From Burkholderiaceae bacterium (GTDB lineage Bacteria; Pseudomonadota; Gammaproteobacteria; Burkholderiales; Burkholderiaceae), in contig CANFMT010000014.1 in assembly GCA_947448415.1 (NCBI GenBank), forward strand, positions 1 through 64,000: DNA of 64,000 nt. The letters are read 5' to 3'. The position numbers and the translations under genes are program-made. Of this stretch, positions 48,474 to 59,929 are shown piece after piece; positions within the stretch are counted from its first letter, which is position 1; every line of letters begins with the position of its first letter. The notes under the pieces are model-generated. The model did no database searches and was not told the DNA's origin. It worked only from the letters and a program-made list of their open reading frames with translations.

Positions 48474-49433
48474 ATGAACAGCACCGATTTAAGCGTTCTC
48501 AAGTCCGCAGTCGAATGGCTCAGATCCGGTCAATCCGTTGCTATTGCAACTGTTGTTCAGACTTGGGGCTCCGCTCCACGTCCAATAGGCTCTTGGCTGG
48601 CCATACGAGCAGATGGGCAGGTTGCAGGTTCAGTTTCAGGTGGTTGTGTAGAGGACGATCTCATACGCCGTGTTCAATCTGAAATTCTCACCCGCAATAC
48701 TCCTGAAATGGTGGTTTATGGTGTAACCCAACAAGAAGCTGCGCGTTTTGGGCTTCCTTGTGGTGGCACTTTGCGCCTACTAGTAGAGCCTAAGCCGGAG
48801 CTGGCTGTTTTAGAAAAACTCCTAGAGAACATCACCTCTCATCAAATGACACTTCGCAGTGTGAATTTAGAAACAGGCAAATCTACTTTAAGCGCTGGGG
48901 ATCGAAGTGATGAGTTTGTGTGCACCGAGCAAATCATGCAAACCACCTATGGGCCACGTTGGCGCATGGTCATTATTGGCGCAGGACAACTTTCTCTTTA
49001 TACGGCAGATTTTGCGCTGGCCTCTGACTTTGAAGTCATTGTGATTGATCCTCGCGAAGAGTACGCCGAGGGCCTTAATCGCTCTGACATCACGTTTGCA
49101 AGGGGCATGCCAGATGACATCTTGCTTGAAATTGGCGTAGATTCACACACAGCAGTAGTTGCCTTAACGCATGATCCTAAGTTAGACGATATGGCGTTAA
49201 TGGAAGCCCTGCGATCACAAGCTTTTTACGTGGGAGCACTAGGAAGTCGCAAAAATACCCAGAAGCGCAAAGAGCGTCTACTTGAATTTGATCTAAATCA
49301 CGAGCAAGTGGAAAGGCTCCACGGCCCTGTAGGGCTTTCAATTGGGGCGCTCACTCCACCAGAAATCGCGGTATCGATTTTGGCGGAAGTGATTGCCGTT
49401 AAATACGGAATAGCGGTACCAAAGAAAATATAA
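48474..49433 (+). CDS. XdhC/CoxI-family molybdenum-hydroxylase maturation protein
   Basis: The 319-residue protein has the N-terminal XdhC_CoxI domain (VVQTWGSAPRPIGSWLAIRADGQVAGSVSGGCVEDDL, residues about 22-60) and the C-terminal XdhC Rossmann domain (RMVIIGAGQLSLYTADFA; YVGALGSRKNTQKRKERL). XdhC binds the cofactor and helps sulfurate and insert it into molybdenum hydroxylases. It is divergent from the MocA-like gene. The hydroxylase subunits are absent from this window. Confidence 0.9.
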   Translation: MNSTDLSVLKSAVEWLRSGQSVAIATVVQTWGSAPRPIGSWLAIRADGQVAGSVSGGCVEDDLIRRVQSEILTRNTPEMVVYGVTQQEAARFGLPCGGTLRLLVEPKPELAVLEKLLENITSHQMTLRSVNLETGKSTLSAGDRSDEFVCTEQIMQTTYGPRWRMVIIGAGQLSLYTADFALASDFEVIVIDPREEYAEGLNRSDITFARGMPDDILLEIGVDSHTAVVALTHDPKLDDMALMEALRSQAFYVGALGSRKNTQKRKERLLEFDLNHEQVERLHGPVGLSIGALTPPEIAVSILAEVIAVKYGIAVPKKI

Positions 49434-49438
49434 ACAGC

Positions 49439-51883
49439 CTAATTCGCTTTTAGCTTGCCATCTTTTAAGCGTGGCTCGACAAAATGTCCTTTGCGCGCAC
49501 GATTACCAGCAAACGATTTCAAAGTTTTGGCATCTAAACCAAGCTCCGTTGGCTTTCCAGCGCGTCCAGCACCAGAGTATGTAGCACCATCGGGACCTAC
49601 CGCAATAGCAGAGGCTAAGAATTCTTTATCGTCCAAGCCCATCAAAATAACGCCCTTACCACCCGTAGGTAAACGTTTGAGCTCATCTAATGGGAATACC
49701 AGTAATTTGGAAGCTTCCGATAAGCATGCAACTTGTTTCATTCCAGTATTTACTTTCGAAGCACCTAAAGGTGCATCACCTGGAACTTTTGCATCCACGC
49801 TTAAGAATGATTTTCCGGCTTTATTGCGAGTACTCATATCGGAAACATTAGCCAAGAAACCATAACCAGCTTTAGTCGATAGCAAGACTAAGTCATCGGC
49901 CTGACCAGCGTAATAAGCAACCATTTGAGATCCAGCTGCAAGATTTACAAAGCTAGTCAACGGCGAACCATCACCTCGAGCGCCTGGCAACTCGCTAACG
50001 GGCACTGTGTAGACACGTCCATCACTACCAAAACCTTGGATTACATCTACAGTTCGCACTTCGAATGTGGCATACAAAGCATCGCCAGCTTTAAACCCAA
50101 ATTGGGTTGCATCATGCTCGTGTCCTTGACGTACACGCACCCAACCTTTTTGAGAAACAATCACAGTCACAGGTTCATCGATGACCTTCGTTTCTGCGAT
50201 AGCGCGCTTGTCTTCCTGAATTAAGGTACGGCGGTCGTCCCCGAAATCCTTCATATCGGATTCGATTTCTTTGATGATGCGCTTGCGCAAGGCGGTATCA
50301 CTTTGTAATAGCCCCTCTAAATCATCGCGCTCTGTCTTGAGCTCCTTAAGCTCTTGTTCAATCTTGATACCCTCTAGTCGTGCTAACTGGCGCAAACGAA
50401 TGTCCAAGATATCTTCAGCTTGGCGATCAGTTAACTTGAATTCTTTGATCAAGTCAGCTTTTGGCTCATCGCTATTGCGAATAATCTTAATGACCTTATC
50501 AATATTGAGGAGGACAGTTAAGCGCCCTTCCAAAATATGCATACGATCTTTGACTTTACCCAAGCGATGCTGCGTTCTGCGAGTAACTGTTGCTACTCTG
50601 AATGCAATCCATTCAGTCAGAATCTCCTTGAGACCCTTTTGACGTGGACGTCCATCGTTTCCAATCATTACCAAATTCATTGGTGCATTGGATTCAAGTG
50701 ATGTATGTGCCAGCAATAAATTAACAAACTCATTGACGTCGATATTCTTACTCTTTGGCTCAAATACCAAACGTACTGCAGCATCCTTACTCGATTCATC
50801 ACGCACACCATCAAGGACATTCAAAATGGTGGACTTCAGATTGTTTTGCTCAGGCGTTAAGGTCTTTTTACCAACCTTAACCTTAGGATTGGTTATCTCT
50901 TCAATCTCTTGTAATACGCGCTGAGAAGACGTTGCTGGCGGCAATTCATTCACAACGATCTGCCATTGACCGCGCGCCAACTCCTCGACTGACCAACGTG
51001 CGCGGACTTTAATACTGCCACGTCCTGCCTCATAAATTTGCGCAATTTCCGTAGCAGAGGAAATAATTTGTCCGCCACCTGGATAGTCAGGCCCAGGCAT
51101 GATTTCCAATAAATCAGCGGTACTCATCTTAGGAGACTTCATGAGGGCTACGGCAGCGGTAGCAACTTCACGTAAATTATGCGAAGGTATTTCGGTAGCC
51201 ATACCCACCGCAATGCCAGAGGCGCCATTAAGTAAGACAAATGGCAAGCGAGCTGGCAAAAGCTTGGGTTCCTGGAAGGAGCCATCATAGTTTGGCGCGA
51301 AATCAACTGTGCCTTCATCAATCTCACTTAAAAGCAGGCTAGCAATCTTTGTTAAACGCGCCTCGGTGTAACGCATTGCTGCAGCGCCATCACCATCACG
51401 CGAGCCGAAATTGCCCTGACCATCGATTAAGGGGTAACGCAAAGAAAAACTTTGCGCAAGGCGAACCAATGCGTCATAAGCAGATTGATCGCCATGTGGA
51501 TGAAACTTACCAAGCACATCACCTACTACCCGAGCGCTCTTTACAGGCTTAGCATCAGCACGCAAGCCCATTTCGCTCATCGAAAACAAAATACGACGTT
51601 GAACTGGTTTTTGCCCATCCGATACATCCGGTAGCGCACGCCCTTTAACAACGCTAATGGCGTAATCCAAATAAGCGCGCTCAGCATATACAGCCAGCGT
51701 CAAACTATCTTTTCCGTCTTCGTTTAAATCAATCGTTTTAGGATCATGAGTACCTGAACCACCAGAGGATACTGCTACTGTAGATGCCTCATCAACTTCC
51801 ACAATGTCCATTTCAATTGCATCGGAAAATAGATCAGCCTGATCGACCGGATTATTTTTTCCTGGAGTCTTTTTAGTAGTCAT
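49439..51883 (-). CDS. parC: DNA topoisomerase IV subunit A
   Basis: The 814-residue subunit cleaves and rejoins DNA to decatenate chromosomes. A poorly conserved 60-residue acidic N-terminal extension precedes the core. The winged-helix region has the quinolone-determining [20 protein letters not shown], and the catalytic Tyr172 is in [10 protein letters not shown] degenerate beta-pinwheel forms the C-terminus. No GyrA box was seen, supporting ParC over GyrA. Its ATG overlaps the parE stop by one base. Confidence 0.95.
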   Translation of the reverse strand: MTTKKTPGKNNPVDQADLFSDAIEMDIVEVDEASTVAVSSGGSGTHDPKTIDLNEDGKDSLTLAVYAERAYLDYAISVVKGRALPDVSDGQKPVQRRILFSMSEMGLRADAKPVKSARVVGDVLGKFHPHGDQSAYDALVRLAQSFSLRYPLIDGQGNFGSRDGDGAAAMRYTEARLTKIASLLLSEIDEGTVDFAPNYDGSFQEPKLLPARLPFVLLNGASGIAVGMATEIPSHNLREVATAAVALMKSPKMSTADLLEIMPGPDYPGGGQIISSATEIAQIYEAGRGSIKVRARWSVEELARGQWQIVVNELPPATSSQRVLQEIEEITNPKVKVGKKTLTPEQNNLKSTILNVLDGVRDESSKDAAVRLVFEPKSKNIDVNEFVNLLLAHTSLESNAPMNLVMIGNDGRPRQKGLKEILTEWIAFRVATVTRRTQHRLGKVKDRMHILEGRLTVLLNIDKVIKIIRNSDEPKADLIKEFKLTDRQAEDILDIRLRQLARLEGIKIEQELKELKTERDDLEGLLQSDTALRKRIIKEIESDMKDFGDDRRTLIQEDKRAIAETKVIDEPVTVIVSQKGWVRVRQGHEHDATQFGFKAGDALYATFEVRTVDVIQGFGSDGRVYTVPVSELPGARGDGSPLTSFVNLAAGSQMVAYYAGQADDLVLLSTKAGYGFLANVSDMSTRNKAGKSFLSVDAKVPGDAPLGASKVNTGMKQVACLSEASKLLVFPLDELKRLPTGGKGVILMGLDDKEFLASAIAVGPDGATYSGAGRAGKPTELGLDAKTLKSFAGNRARKGHFVEPRLKDGKLKAN

Positions 51884-53871
51884 TAGATATCGGCCTCCAC
51901 CTCATTACCACGCTCTTCAAGCCAATCACGACGTGCAGCTGATTCGGATTTACCCATCAACATATCCATGGTTTTAAATGTTTCATCTTCAGTCCAAGTG
52001 CCCAATGTAACTGGCAGCAGACGACGAGTATCGGGATTCAAAGTCGTATCCCACAATTGCTCCGCACTCATTTCTCCCAAGCCCTTAAAGCGAGAGATTT
52101 GCCAGGCAGTTTCTTTTACGCCGTCTTTGCGTAATTTATCTTCGATCGCTTGTAGCTCGCTAGCATCTAGTGCATAAATCTTTTGCGCAGGCTTCTTGCC
52201 TCGCGCAGGCGCATCCACTCTAAATAGCGGTGGTCTAGAAATGTGCACATGACCCAACTCAATAAGCCTTGGAAAATGCTTATAAAACAAAGTTAATAGT
52301 AGAACTTGAATGTGTGCACCATCAACGTCAGCATCAGATAAGATGCAAACTTTTCCGTAGCGCAAGTTTGAAAGATCTGGATTGTCATTAGGCCCATGTG
52401 GATCAACACCTATCGCCACAGCAATGTCATGAACTTCATTATTCGCAAATAAGCGATCGCGCTCTGCTTCCCAAGTGTTTAATACCTTACCGCGCAATGG
52501 CAGAATGGCCTGATACTCCTTATTACGACCCATCTTTGCAGAGCCGCCAGCAGAATCACCCTCCACCAAGAAGATCTCATTCATGGCAATATCTTGGCTC
52601 TCGCAATCTGTGAGCTTGCCAGGAAGAACGGCAACACCTGATGATTTTTTCTTTTCTACCTTTTGGCCTGCACGAGTTCTAGCTTGAGCTTGCTTAATCA
52701 CCAAGTCAGCTAACTTACGGCCGTAATCCACATGTTGATTTAGCCAAAGCTCTAACGCTGACCTTACATAACCAGAAACTAAACGTACAGCATCGCGCGA
52801 ATTTAAACGCTCTTTAATCTGTCCCTGAAACTGTGGGTCCAATACTTTTGCCGACAAAATAAATGAGGCGCGCGCAAATACGTCCTCAGGCATTAGCTTC
52901 ACACCCTTTGGTTGCAACGCATGCATTTCAATAAAGCCCTTAACAGCATTAAAGAGGCCTTCACGCAAACCGCTTTCATGTGTTCCGCCAGCAGGAGTCG
53001 GAATCAAATTGACATAACTCTCACGCACTGGAGCTCCGTCTTCAGTCCAGCAAACTACCCAGGCAGCGCCTTCACCTTCCGCAAAAGAGTCATCATCACC
53101 ATTACCCGTTGCGTACTGCTCACCCTCAAATGGTGGGATGACTTCAGCACCATGACCCGCCTGGGCCATTGCTTCATTTAAATAGCCACGTAAGCCTTGA
53201 GCATATTGCCACGTTTGCGTATCTCCAGACTTCTCTTGGATTAGCGTAACTTTGACACCGGGCAATAAAACAGCCTTGGAGCGCATTAGTCGAATGAGCT
53301 CGGGCATAGGGATTGTCGAACTATCAAAATACTTGCCATCTGGCCAAGCACGAACGCGCGTGCCGCGTGATTTATCTTCCTTAGTGGATGGCTTTGATTT
53401 GAGTTTTTCAATGACTTTGCCATCAGCAAATGTCAATGTAGACATTAGGCCATCGCGCCAAACGGTGACCTCTAAACGTTTTGATAATGCGTTGGTAACA
53501 GAAACGCCGACACCATGTAGACCGCCAGAGAATGCATAAGCACCCCCAGTACCTTTTTCAAATTTGCCACCTGCATGAAGTTGAGTAAAAACAATTTCTA
53601 CAACTGGCAATTTCTCAGTTGGATGCATTCCCACCGGAATACCCCGACCATCGTCCTCAACGCTGACGCTGCCATCGGTATGCATAGTCACAATAATTTG
53701 CTTACCAAAACCACCTAAAGCCTCATCAGAAGCGTTATCAAGCACTTCCTGAATGATGTGCAAAGGGTTATCGGTGCGGGTGTACATACCAGGCCTTTGA
53801 CGGACTGGTTCTAGTCCTTTTAGGACCTGAATCGACGATTCGCTGTATTCGGATGTTTTACGGGTAGCCAT
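51883..53871 (-). CDS. parE: DNA topoisomerase IV subunit B
   Basis: The 662-residue GHKL ATPase subunit has Asn in [13 protein letters not shown], the G1 box [12 protein letters not shown] and the lid [15 protein letters not shown]. The TOPRIM domain reads [17 protein letters not shown] with the acidic DADVDGAHI. Its length is between ParE (630) and GyrB (about 800), with no large insertion, and it pairs with parC. It is divergent from the CoA-transferase gene, 79 bases away. Confidence 0.95.
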   Translation of the reverse strand: MATRKTSEYSESSIQVLKGLEPVRQRPGMYTRTDNPLHIIQEVLDNASDEALGGFGKQIIVTMHTDGSVSVEDDGRGIPVGMHPTEKLPVVEIVFTQLHAGGKFEKGTGGAYAFSGGLHGVGVSVTNALSKRLEVTVWRDGLMSTLTFADGKVIEKLKSKPSTKEDKSRGTRVRAWPDGKYFDSSTIPMPELIRLMRSKAVLLPGVKVTLIQEKSGDTQTWQYAQGLRGYLNEAMAQAGHGAEVIPPFEGEQYATGNGDDDSFAEGEGAAWVVCWTEDGAPVRESYVNLIPTPAGGTHESGLREGLFNAVKGFIEMHALQPKGVKLMPEDVFARASFILSAKVLDPQFQGQIKERLNSRDAVRLVSGYVRSALELWLNQHVDYGRKLADLVIKQAQARTRAGQKVEKKKSSGVAVLPGKLTDCESQDIAMNEIFLVEGDSAGGSAKMGRNKEYQAILPLRGKVLNTWEAERDRLFANNEVHDIAVAIGVDPHGPNDNPDLSNLRYGKVCILSDADVDGAHIQVLLLTLFYKHFPRLIELGHVHISRPPLFRVDAPARGKKPAQKIYALDASELQAIEDKLRKDGVKETAWQISRFKGLGEMSAEQLWDTTLNPDTRRLLPVTLGTWTEDETFKTMDMLMGKSESAARRDWLEERGNEVEADI

Positions 53872-53950
53872 GCGCGCAAATTGTAGTCATGTCTGAGGGC
53901 AAACCTGAACTTTTCGAGAATTCCCCTGTCATCCATGCCAAAATTGAGGC

Positions 53951-55171
53951 ATGGGAGCCTTAAGTCATATTCGCGTTTTAGACCTCAGCCGAGTGCTAGC
54001 TGGTCCATGGTGCGCTCAAAATCTCGCAGATTTGGGGGCAGATGTCATTAAAGTCGAAAGACCTGGCGTTGGGGACGACACCCGCCACTGGGGCCCTCCT
54101 TTTGCCAAGGATGCCGCTGGCAACAATACTGAAGAATCTGCCTATTTTATTTGCATCAATCGCAATAAACGCTCTATTACTGTGGATATTGCCAAACCGG
54201 AAGGCCAAGAACTCATCCGAAAACTTACCGCTGAATCGGATGTTGTTATCGAAAACTACAAGGTTGGTGATTTGGCTAAATACGGACTGGATTATGAAAG
54301 TCTGAAAAAGGTAAGGCCTGATTTGGTCTATTGCTCCATTACCGGCTTTGGTCAAACCGGCCCTTATGCACATCGACCTGGCTATGATTTTATTATCCAG
54401 GGTATGGGTGGCTTTATGAGTGTTACTGGCGAAGCTCATGACTTCGAGGGTGCTAGTCCGCAAAAGTCTGGCGTTGCTATCGCAGATATTTTTACAGGCA
54501 TGTACGCTAGCACCGCAATTTTGGCGGCAATCATCTATCGAGACCATACTGGTGAGGGTCAATACATTGATATGTCGCTTCTAGATACTCAAGTAGCAGT
54601 TATGGCCAATGTATCTAGCGCCTATCTCACATCAGGAGAAGTTCCAAAGCGCTGGGGTAATGCCTCCCCCATCATCGTTCCTTATCAAACCTTTCCCACC
54701 TCTGATGGCTGGATGATTGTGGGGGCTGGTAATGATGGGCAGTATCGACACTTCGTGACTGCTGGTGGTGAGGCTCATCTGGCTGATAACCCACTATTCA
54801 TTTCCAATCCCTTACGGGTTGAACATCGTAAACAACTCATACCCTTGCTAGAGCAAATGACGCGCAAGAAGACCAAGGGTGAGTGGATTGCGCTTCTAGA
54901 AAACGCTAACGTACCCTGCGGTCCCATCAACAACTTCAAGGAAGTATTTGAAAATGAGCAGGTCATTCATCGCGGGATACAGATTAATGCACCCCACCCT
55001 ACTGTCGGCAATATGAAGTTAGTAGCAAGTCCTATGCGCATGTCAAAAACACCTACCGAAGTTCGCATGGCGCCCCCTACTTTAGGCCAGCACACTGAGG
55101 AAGTTTTGCATGAGCGTCTCAAGTTAGATGACCATACCATTGAAAATCTACGCGCCAAGGGAATCATCTAG
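53951..55171 (+). CDS. CaiB/BaiF family III CoA-transferase
   Basis: The 406-residue enzyme moves CoA between carboxylic acids. The N-terminal motif LSRVLAGPWCAQNLADLGADVIKVERPGVGDDTR-type text spans residues 12-45. The catalytic Asp lies in MSLLDTQVAVMAN (about residue 210 region) and HRPGYDFIIQGMGG precedes it. Substrates in the family include formate/oxalate, carnitine, succinate and glutarate, and sequence alone does not decide. The MFS gene starts 5 bases downstream, suggesting a shared substrate. Confidence 0.9.
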   Translation: MGALSHIRVLDLSRVLAGPWCAQNLADLGADVIKVERPGVGDDTRHWGPPFAKDAAGNNTEESAYFICINRNKRSITVDIAKPEGQELIRKLTAESDVVIENYKVGDLAKYGLDYESLKKVRPDLVYCSITGFGQTGPYAHRPGYDFIIQGMGGFMSVTGEAHDFEGASPQKSGVAIADIFTGMYASTAILAAIIYRDHTGEGQYIDMSLLDTQVAVMANVSSAYLTSGEVPKRWGNASPIIVPYQTFPTSDGWMIVGAGNDGQYRHFVTAGGEAHLADNPLFISNPLRVEHRKQLIPLLEQMTRKKTKGEWIALLENANVPCGPINNFKEVFENEQVIHRGIQINAPHPTVGNMKLVASPMRMSKTPTEVRMAPPTLGQHTEEVLHERLKLDDHTIENLRAKGII

Positions 55172-55176
55172 CTCCA

Positions 55177-56397
55177 ATGAATAAGCCTTCATTATCCGTA
55201 AAACAAATCCTCATATTTGGGGGATTAATGGTCACCCTATCCATGGGTATACGCCACGGCTTTGGCTTATTTAATTTACCCATCACCATGGCAAATGGCT
55301 GGGGACGAGAAACTTTTGCTTTAACGATTGCCCTGCAAAATCTCGTTTGGGGGGCCGTTCAACCCATTACAGGTGCGCTAGCAGATCGTTATGGGGCATT
55401 TAAAATCATGATGCTTGGGGGGCTTTTGTATGCCCTAGGTTTAGCAGGAATGGCTGTTTCTGGTGACATTCTTAATTTCACACTAGCCGGTGGTTTGTTA
55501 ATTGGCCTGGCGCAAACAGCCACAACATACAGCGTTGTATACGGAATCTTAGGACGTAATGTTCCTGCTGAAAAACGCGTTTGGGCAATGGGTATAACTG
55601 CTGCCGCAGGATCATTTGGCCAATTTCTCATGATTCCGGCCGAGCAAGGATTATTAAGTCAATTTGGAGCGCAAGATGCACTGTTGATGCTCGCTTTAAT
55701 GGCTAGCATGATGATTCCAACAGCGTTTATGTTGCGCGAGAACAATTTCACCCATAACCATCAACTTGGTGATCAAACCATCAAAGAGGCTTTAAAAGAA
55801 GCCATTCAAAATCCAAGCTTTCGTTATTTGACCTTAGGGTATTTCGTTTGTGGCTTTCAGGTGGTCTTTATTGCCGTGCATTTAGCGCCCTATTTAAAAG
55901 ATCTTTCGGTGACCTATCCTGCAGTTGGCGCGCCAGCAGTTGCTACAACGGCATTAGCCTTGATTGGTTTGTTCAATATATTCGGCACCTATAGCGCAGG
56001 AATCCTGGGCCAACGACTGCCCAAACGTTACTTGTTATCAGGCATCTACCTTGGCAGATCCTTTGCGATCGCTGGCTTTTTGCTATTACCACTTAGCCCA
56101 ATGAGCACTTATATTTTTGCAGCCATCATGGGCTTTCTTTGGCTCTCCACCATTCCCTTAACCAATGGTATTGTTGCGCAAATCTTTGGTGTTAAATATC
56201 TCACCATGCTTTCAGGCTTAATCTTTTTCTCGCATCAACTTGGTAGTTTTTGCGGAGCGTTTTTTGGTGGCTACTTGTTTGATCAAACTGGCTCATATTT
56301 AATTGTTTGGGAAATTGCCATTGCACTGGGTGTATTTGCATTCCTTGTAAACCTGCCTGTTAAAGAACAAGCAGTTGTCAGGGCAGCTAATGCATAA
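55177..56397 (+). CDS. MFS transporter (monocarboxylate/OFA-like)
   Basis: The 406-residue protein has 12 predicted membrane helices. The motif GALADRYGAFKIMMLGG between helices 2 and 3 is the MFS A-motif. SMGIRHGFGLFNLPI in helix 1 is typical of a proteobacterial MFS subgroup often placed near CoA-transferases and related to monocarboxylate or oxalate/formate carriers. It is co-transcribed with the family III CoA-transferase. The transported acid is unknown. Confidence 0.87.
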   Translation: MNKPSLSVKQILIFGGLMVTLSMGIRHGFGLFNLPITMANGWGRETFALTIALQNLVWGAVQPITGALADRYGAFKIMMLGGLLYALGLAGMAVSGDILNFTLAGGLLIGLAQTATTYSVVYGILGRNVPAEKRVWAMGITAAAGSFGQFLMIPAEQGLLSQFGAQDALLMLALMASMMIPTAFMLRENNFTHNHQLGDQTIKEALKEAIQNPSFRYLTLGYFVCGFQVVFIAVHLAPYLKDLSVTYPAVGAPAVATTALALIGLFNIFGTYSAGILGQRLPKRYLLSGIYLGRSFAIAGFLLLPLSPMSTYIFAAIMGFLWLSTIPLTNGIVAQIFGVKYLTMLSGLIFFSHQLGSFCGAFFGGYLFDQTGSYLIVWEIAIALGVFAFLVNLPVKEQAVVRAANA

Positions 56398-56563
56398 AGT
56401 CATTACGCGTAATGAAAAAAATGGTGTGCGCATTTTTTTTAGACGAAAAGGGATTTTGTATTGTTTTGCCTTACTTGTACTGTTGTTAATTTTTTCTAGC
56501 TATTACGCACCAGATATGATGATTGCTATGACAAATCAGGTATGGGCTCTTTGTGGTTGGTAA
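56390..56563 (+). CDS. small single-span membrane protein, unknown function
   Basis: A 57-residue reading frame starts at ATG 56390 inside the end of the MFS gene, overlapping it by 8 bases. It encodes a basic N-terminus (ITRNEKNGVRIFFRRKG) and one hydrophobic helix (ILYCFALLVLLLIFSSYY). The gene-like features are the positive-inside layout and the coupling to the upstream stop. It matches no family I recognise, and no strong Shine-Dalgarno is present. It may be a spurious frame. Confidence 0.4.
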   Translation: MHKVITRNEKNGVRIFFRRKGILYCFALLVLLLIFSSYYAPDMMIAMTNQVWALCGW

Positions 56564-56642
56564 TTCCATGATTCATAGATCAGCATTTATCTATAAAATT
56601 TTGCAACACAGTTTTTTTATTTTCTTATTTATTTAACCAAAA

Positions 56643-56717
56643 CTCGCCGTAGCACAATGGATAGTGCACATGCCTCCTAAGCGTGGGATACAGGTTCGAT
56701 TCCTGTCGGCGGGACCA
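56643..56717 (+). tRNA. tRNA-Arg (anticodon CCT)
   Basis: The 75-nt cloverleaf has acceptor CTCGCCG pairing CGGCGGG (one T-G wobble), discriminator A and encoded CCA. The D-arm is GCACAATGGATAGTGC, the anticodon stem-loop CATGC-CTCCTAA-GCGTG, and the T-arm is CAGGTTCGATTCCTG. It sits alone in a 375-bp gap between the small membrane ORF and the Nudix gene. Confidence 0.96.
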
Positions 56718-56730
56718 AAAATAGAAATAC

Positions 56731-56753
56731 TTATCCACAGATATTGTGGATAA
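56731..56753. repeat. inverted pair of perfect DnaA boxes downstream of tRNA-Arg
   Basis: TTATCCACA (56731-56739) and TGTGGATAA (56745-56753) are exact inverted copies, each a consensus DnaA 9-mer, separated by GATAT. No dnaA, dnaN or gidA is nearby, so this is not a typical oriC. The site might titrate DnaA or regulate a neighbour. It could also be the 3' hairpin of the tRNA transcript, although no T-run follows. The remainder of the gap to 56937 is AT-rich, and I see no further gene or clear promoter in it. Confidence 0.65.
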
Positions 56754-56937
56754 ATTGGTAAAAGTTTTCGTAAGTCACAGATTTGTATAGGCTGACCTAG
56801 CTTGCTTAAATAATTGGCAATCCCTTTATACGAATTTTCCCTCAACCAATAGCAAAAAATTTACTTGCTTTATTGCAGATTCATGTTATGGAACCTGAAA
56901 TGGGGCATAAAAGCTGAAGTTCCCTTACACTTGCCTC

Positions 56938-57771
56938 ATGACCATGCTATCAACCAGCACCATCGCAGCGCTTGAAGAAATGCTCCAAAATTCGGCGCGT
57001 TCTGCACCCGCAGATTACATGCCGATCTATTTATCTAGAGGGGCGGCTGGAGAGCAAGTGATTGGTCATCTCAATCCAGACTTCATTCCATACCTTGAAG
57101 AAACCTTAAAAAAAAAGCCCATTCCTTTAATAGCAATGAGCAATGAACGGCTCGCTATCACTGTAGGTCGGCCTAGAGACCTGTCATCGAGTCTTTATCA
57201 GTTGGCTGACAAAATGCGCTTAGGTGGCTACATACCGGGATGGCGTAATGAAGACTTTGCCTGGGTTGATCAGAATGGTCATAAATATTTTTGCCTTGAG
57301 CGTGCCGCCTTCAGAACCTTTGGCTTTCGGAGCATGGCAACTCACATCAATGGATTTACATCCAAAAATACCATTTGGTTAGGCAGGCGTAGCGAAACGA
57401 AATCAACTGATCCAGGCAAACTTGATAATCTTGCAGCCGGTGGAATTACGGCCGATGAAACTCCATGGGTTAGTGCCCGTCGAGAACTTTGGGAAGAAGC
57501 AGGCGTCCCCGCTCAAATTGCCGATCAAATTGAACCGGTTGGACGTATTCATATGCGACGGCCAATTCCGGGACGAGGTTTTCATGATGAGCAGCTCTAT
57601 GTTTATGATTTAGAGCTTGCTGATAACTTTGTACCTACCAACCATGATGGCGAAGTCAGCGGGTTTATTGAAATATCCCTCGCAGAAGCTGCCGCCAGAA
57701 TTCTGGCTGACGAATTTACTTCTGATGCCGCTTTTGTGACCGCAGACTTCATATTGCGTTGCAATAAGTAG
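56938..57771 (+). CDS. Nudix hydrolase, DUF4743 / thiamine-diphosphate damage-control type
   Basis: The 277-residue protein has an N-terminal DUF4743 domain (about residues 1-130) and a Nudix domain. The Nudix box is GGITADETPWVSARRELWEEAGV (about 164-186; G, then E, then REL, EE and G in canonical spacing). Plant and yeast (YJR142W) members remove phosphate from oxidised thiamine diphosphate analogues. The gene lies directly upstream of the TPP riboswitch and thiC, which supports a thiamine role. It has its own start outside the riboswitch. Confidence 0.85.
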   Translation: MTMLSTSTIAALEEMLQNSARSAPADYMPIYLSRGAAGEQVIGHLNPDFIPYLEETLKKKPIPLIAMSNERLAITVGRPRDLSSSLYQLADKMRLGGYIPGWRNEDFAWVDQNGHKYFCLERAAFRTFGFRSMATHINGFTSKNTIWLGRRSETKSTDPGKLDNLAAGGITADETPWVSARRELWEEAGVPAQIADQIEPVGRIHMRRPIPGRGFHDEQLYVYDLELADNFVPTNHDGEVSGFIEISLAEAAARILADEFTSDAAFVTADFILRCNK

Positions 57772-57845
57772 TCCCAGCCCACTCTTGAGACTAGCCAATC
57801 AAGGTCAAGGGTAAATTTTCAAATTCGTGGTTAAATTCACATAAG

Positions 57846-57943
57846 GATGAAACAGGGGTGCCCTCCAAAGCAGATTTTGCTACGAGGTGCTGAGAAAGAC
57901 CCTAAAACCCGATCCAGGTAATGCTGGCGTGGGGAGTTACATC
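57846..57943 (+). ncRNA. TPP riboswitch (THI element) of the thiC operon
   Basis: A P1 stem pairs GATGAAAC (57846-57853) with GTTACATC (57936-57943), with one mismatch. Inside it are GGGGTGCC, an optional P3a hairpin AGCA-GATTT-TGCT, and the invariant GCTGAGA. ACCCGATC follows, then the P5 hairpin CCAG-GTAATG-CTGG ending in CGTGGGGA. The aptamer binds thiamine diphosphate and switches off thiC-thiO-thiS-thiG-thiE. Confidence 0.95.
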
Positions 57944-57961
57944 AGACCGACACCCGGTTTC

Positions 57962-59927
<1,966 letters not shown>

Positions 59928-59929
59928 GC

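Noticed and set aside
53996..54562. A 188-codon open frame on the reverse strand inside the CoA-transferase gene
   Set aside because: The forward frame has clear family motifs through the same region; the reverse frame has no recognisable domain and is a codon-bias shadow.
56731..56753. Chromosomal replication origin at the DnaA-box pair
   Set aside because: Only two boxes are present and no dnaA, dnaN, parAB or gidA genes are near; an origin would need a larger cluster and a duplex-unwinding element.
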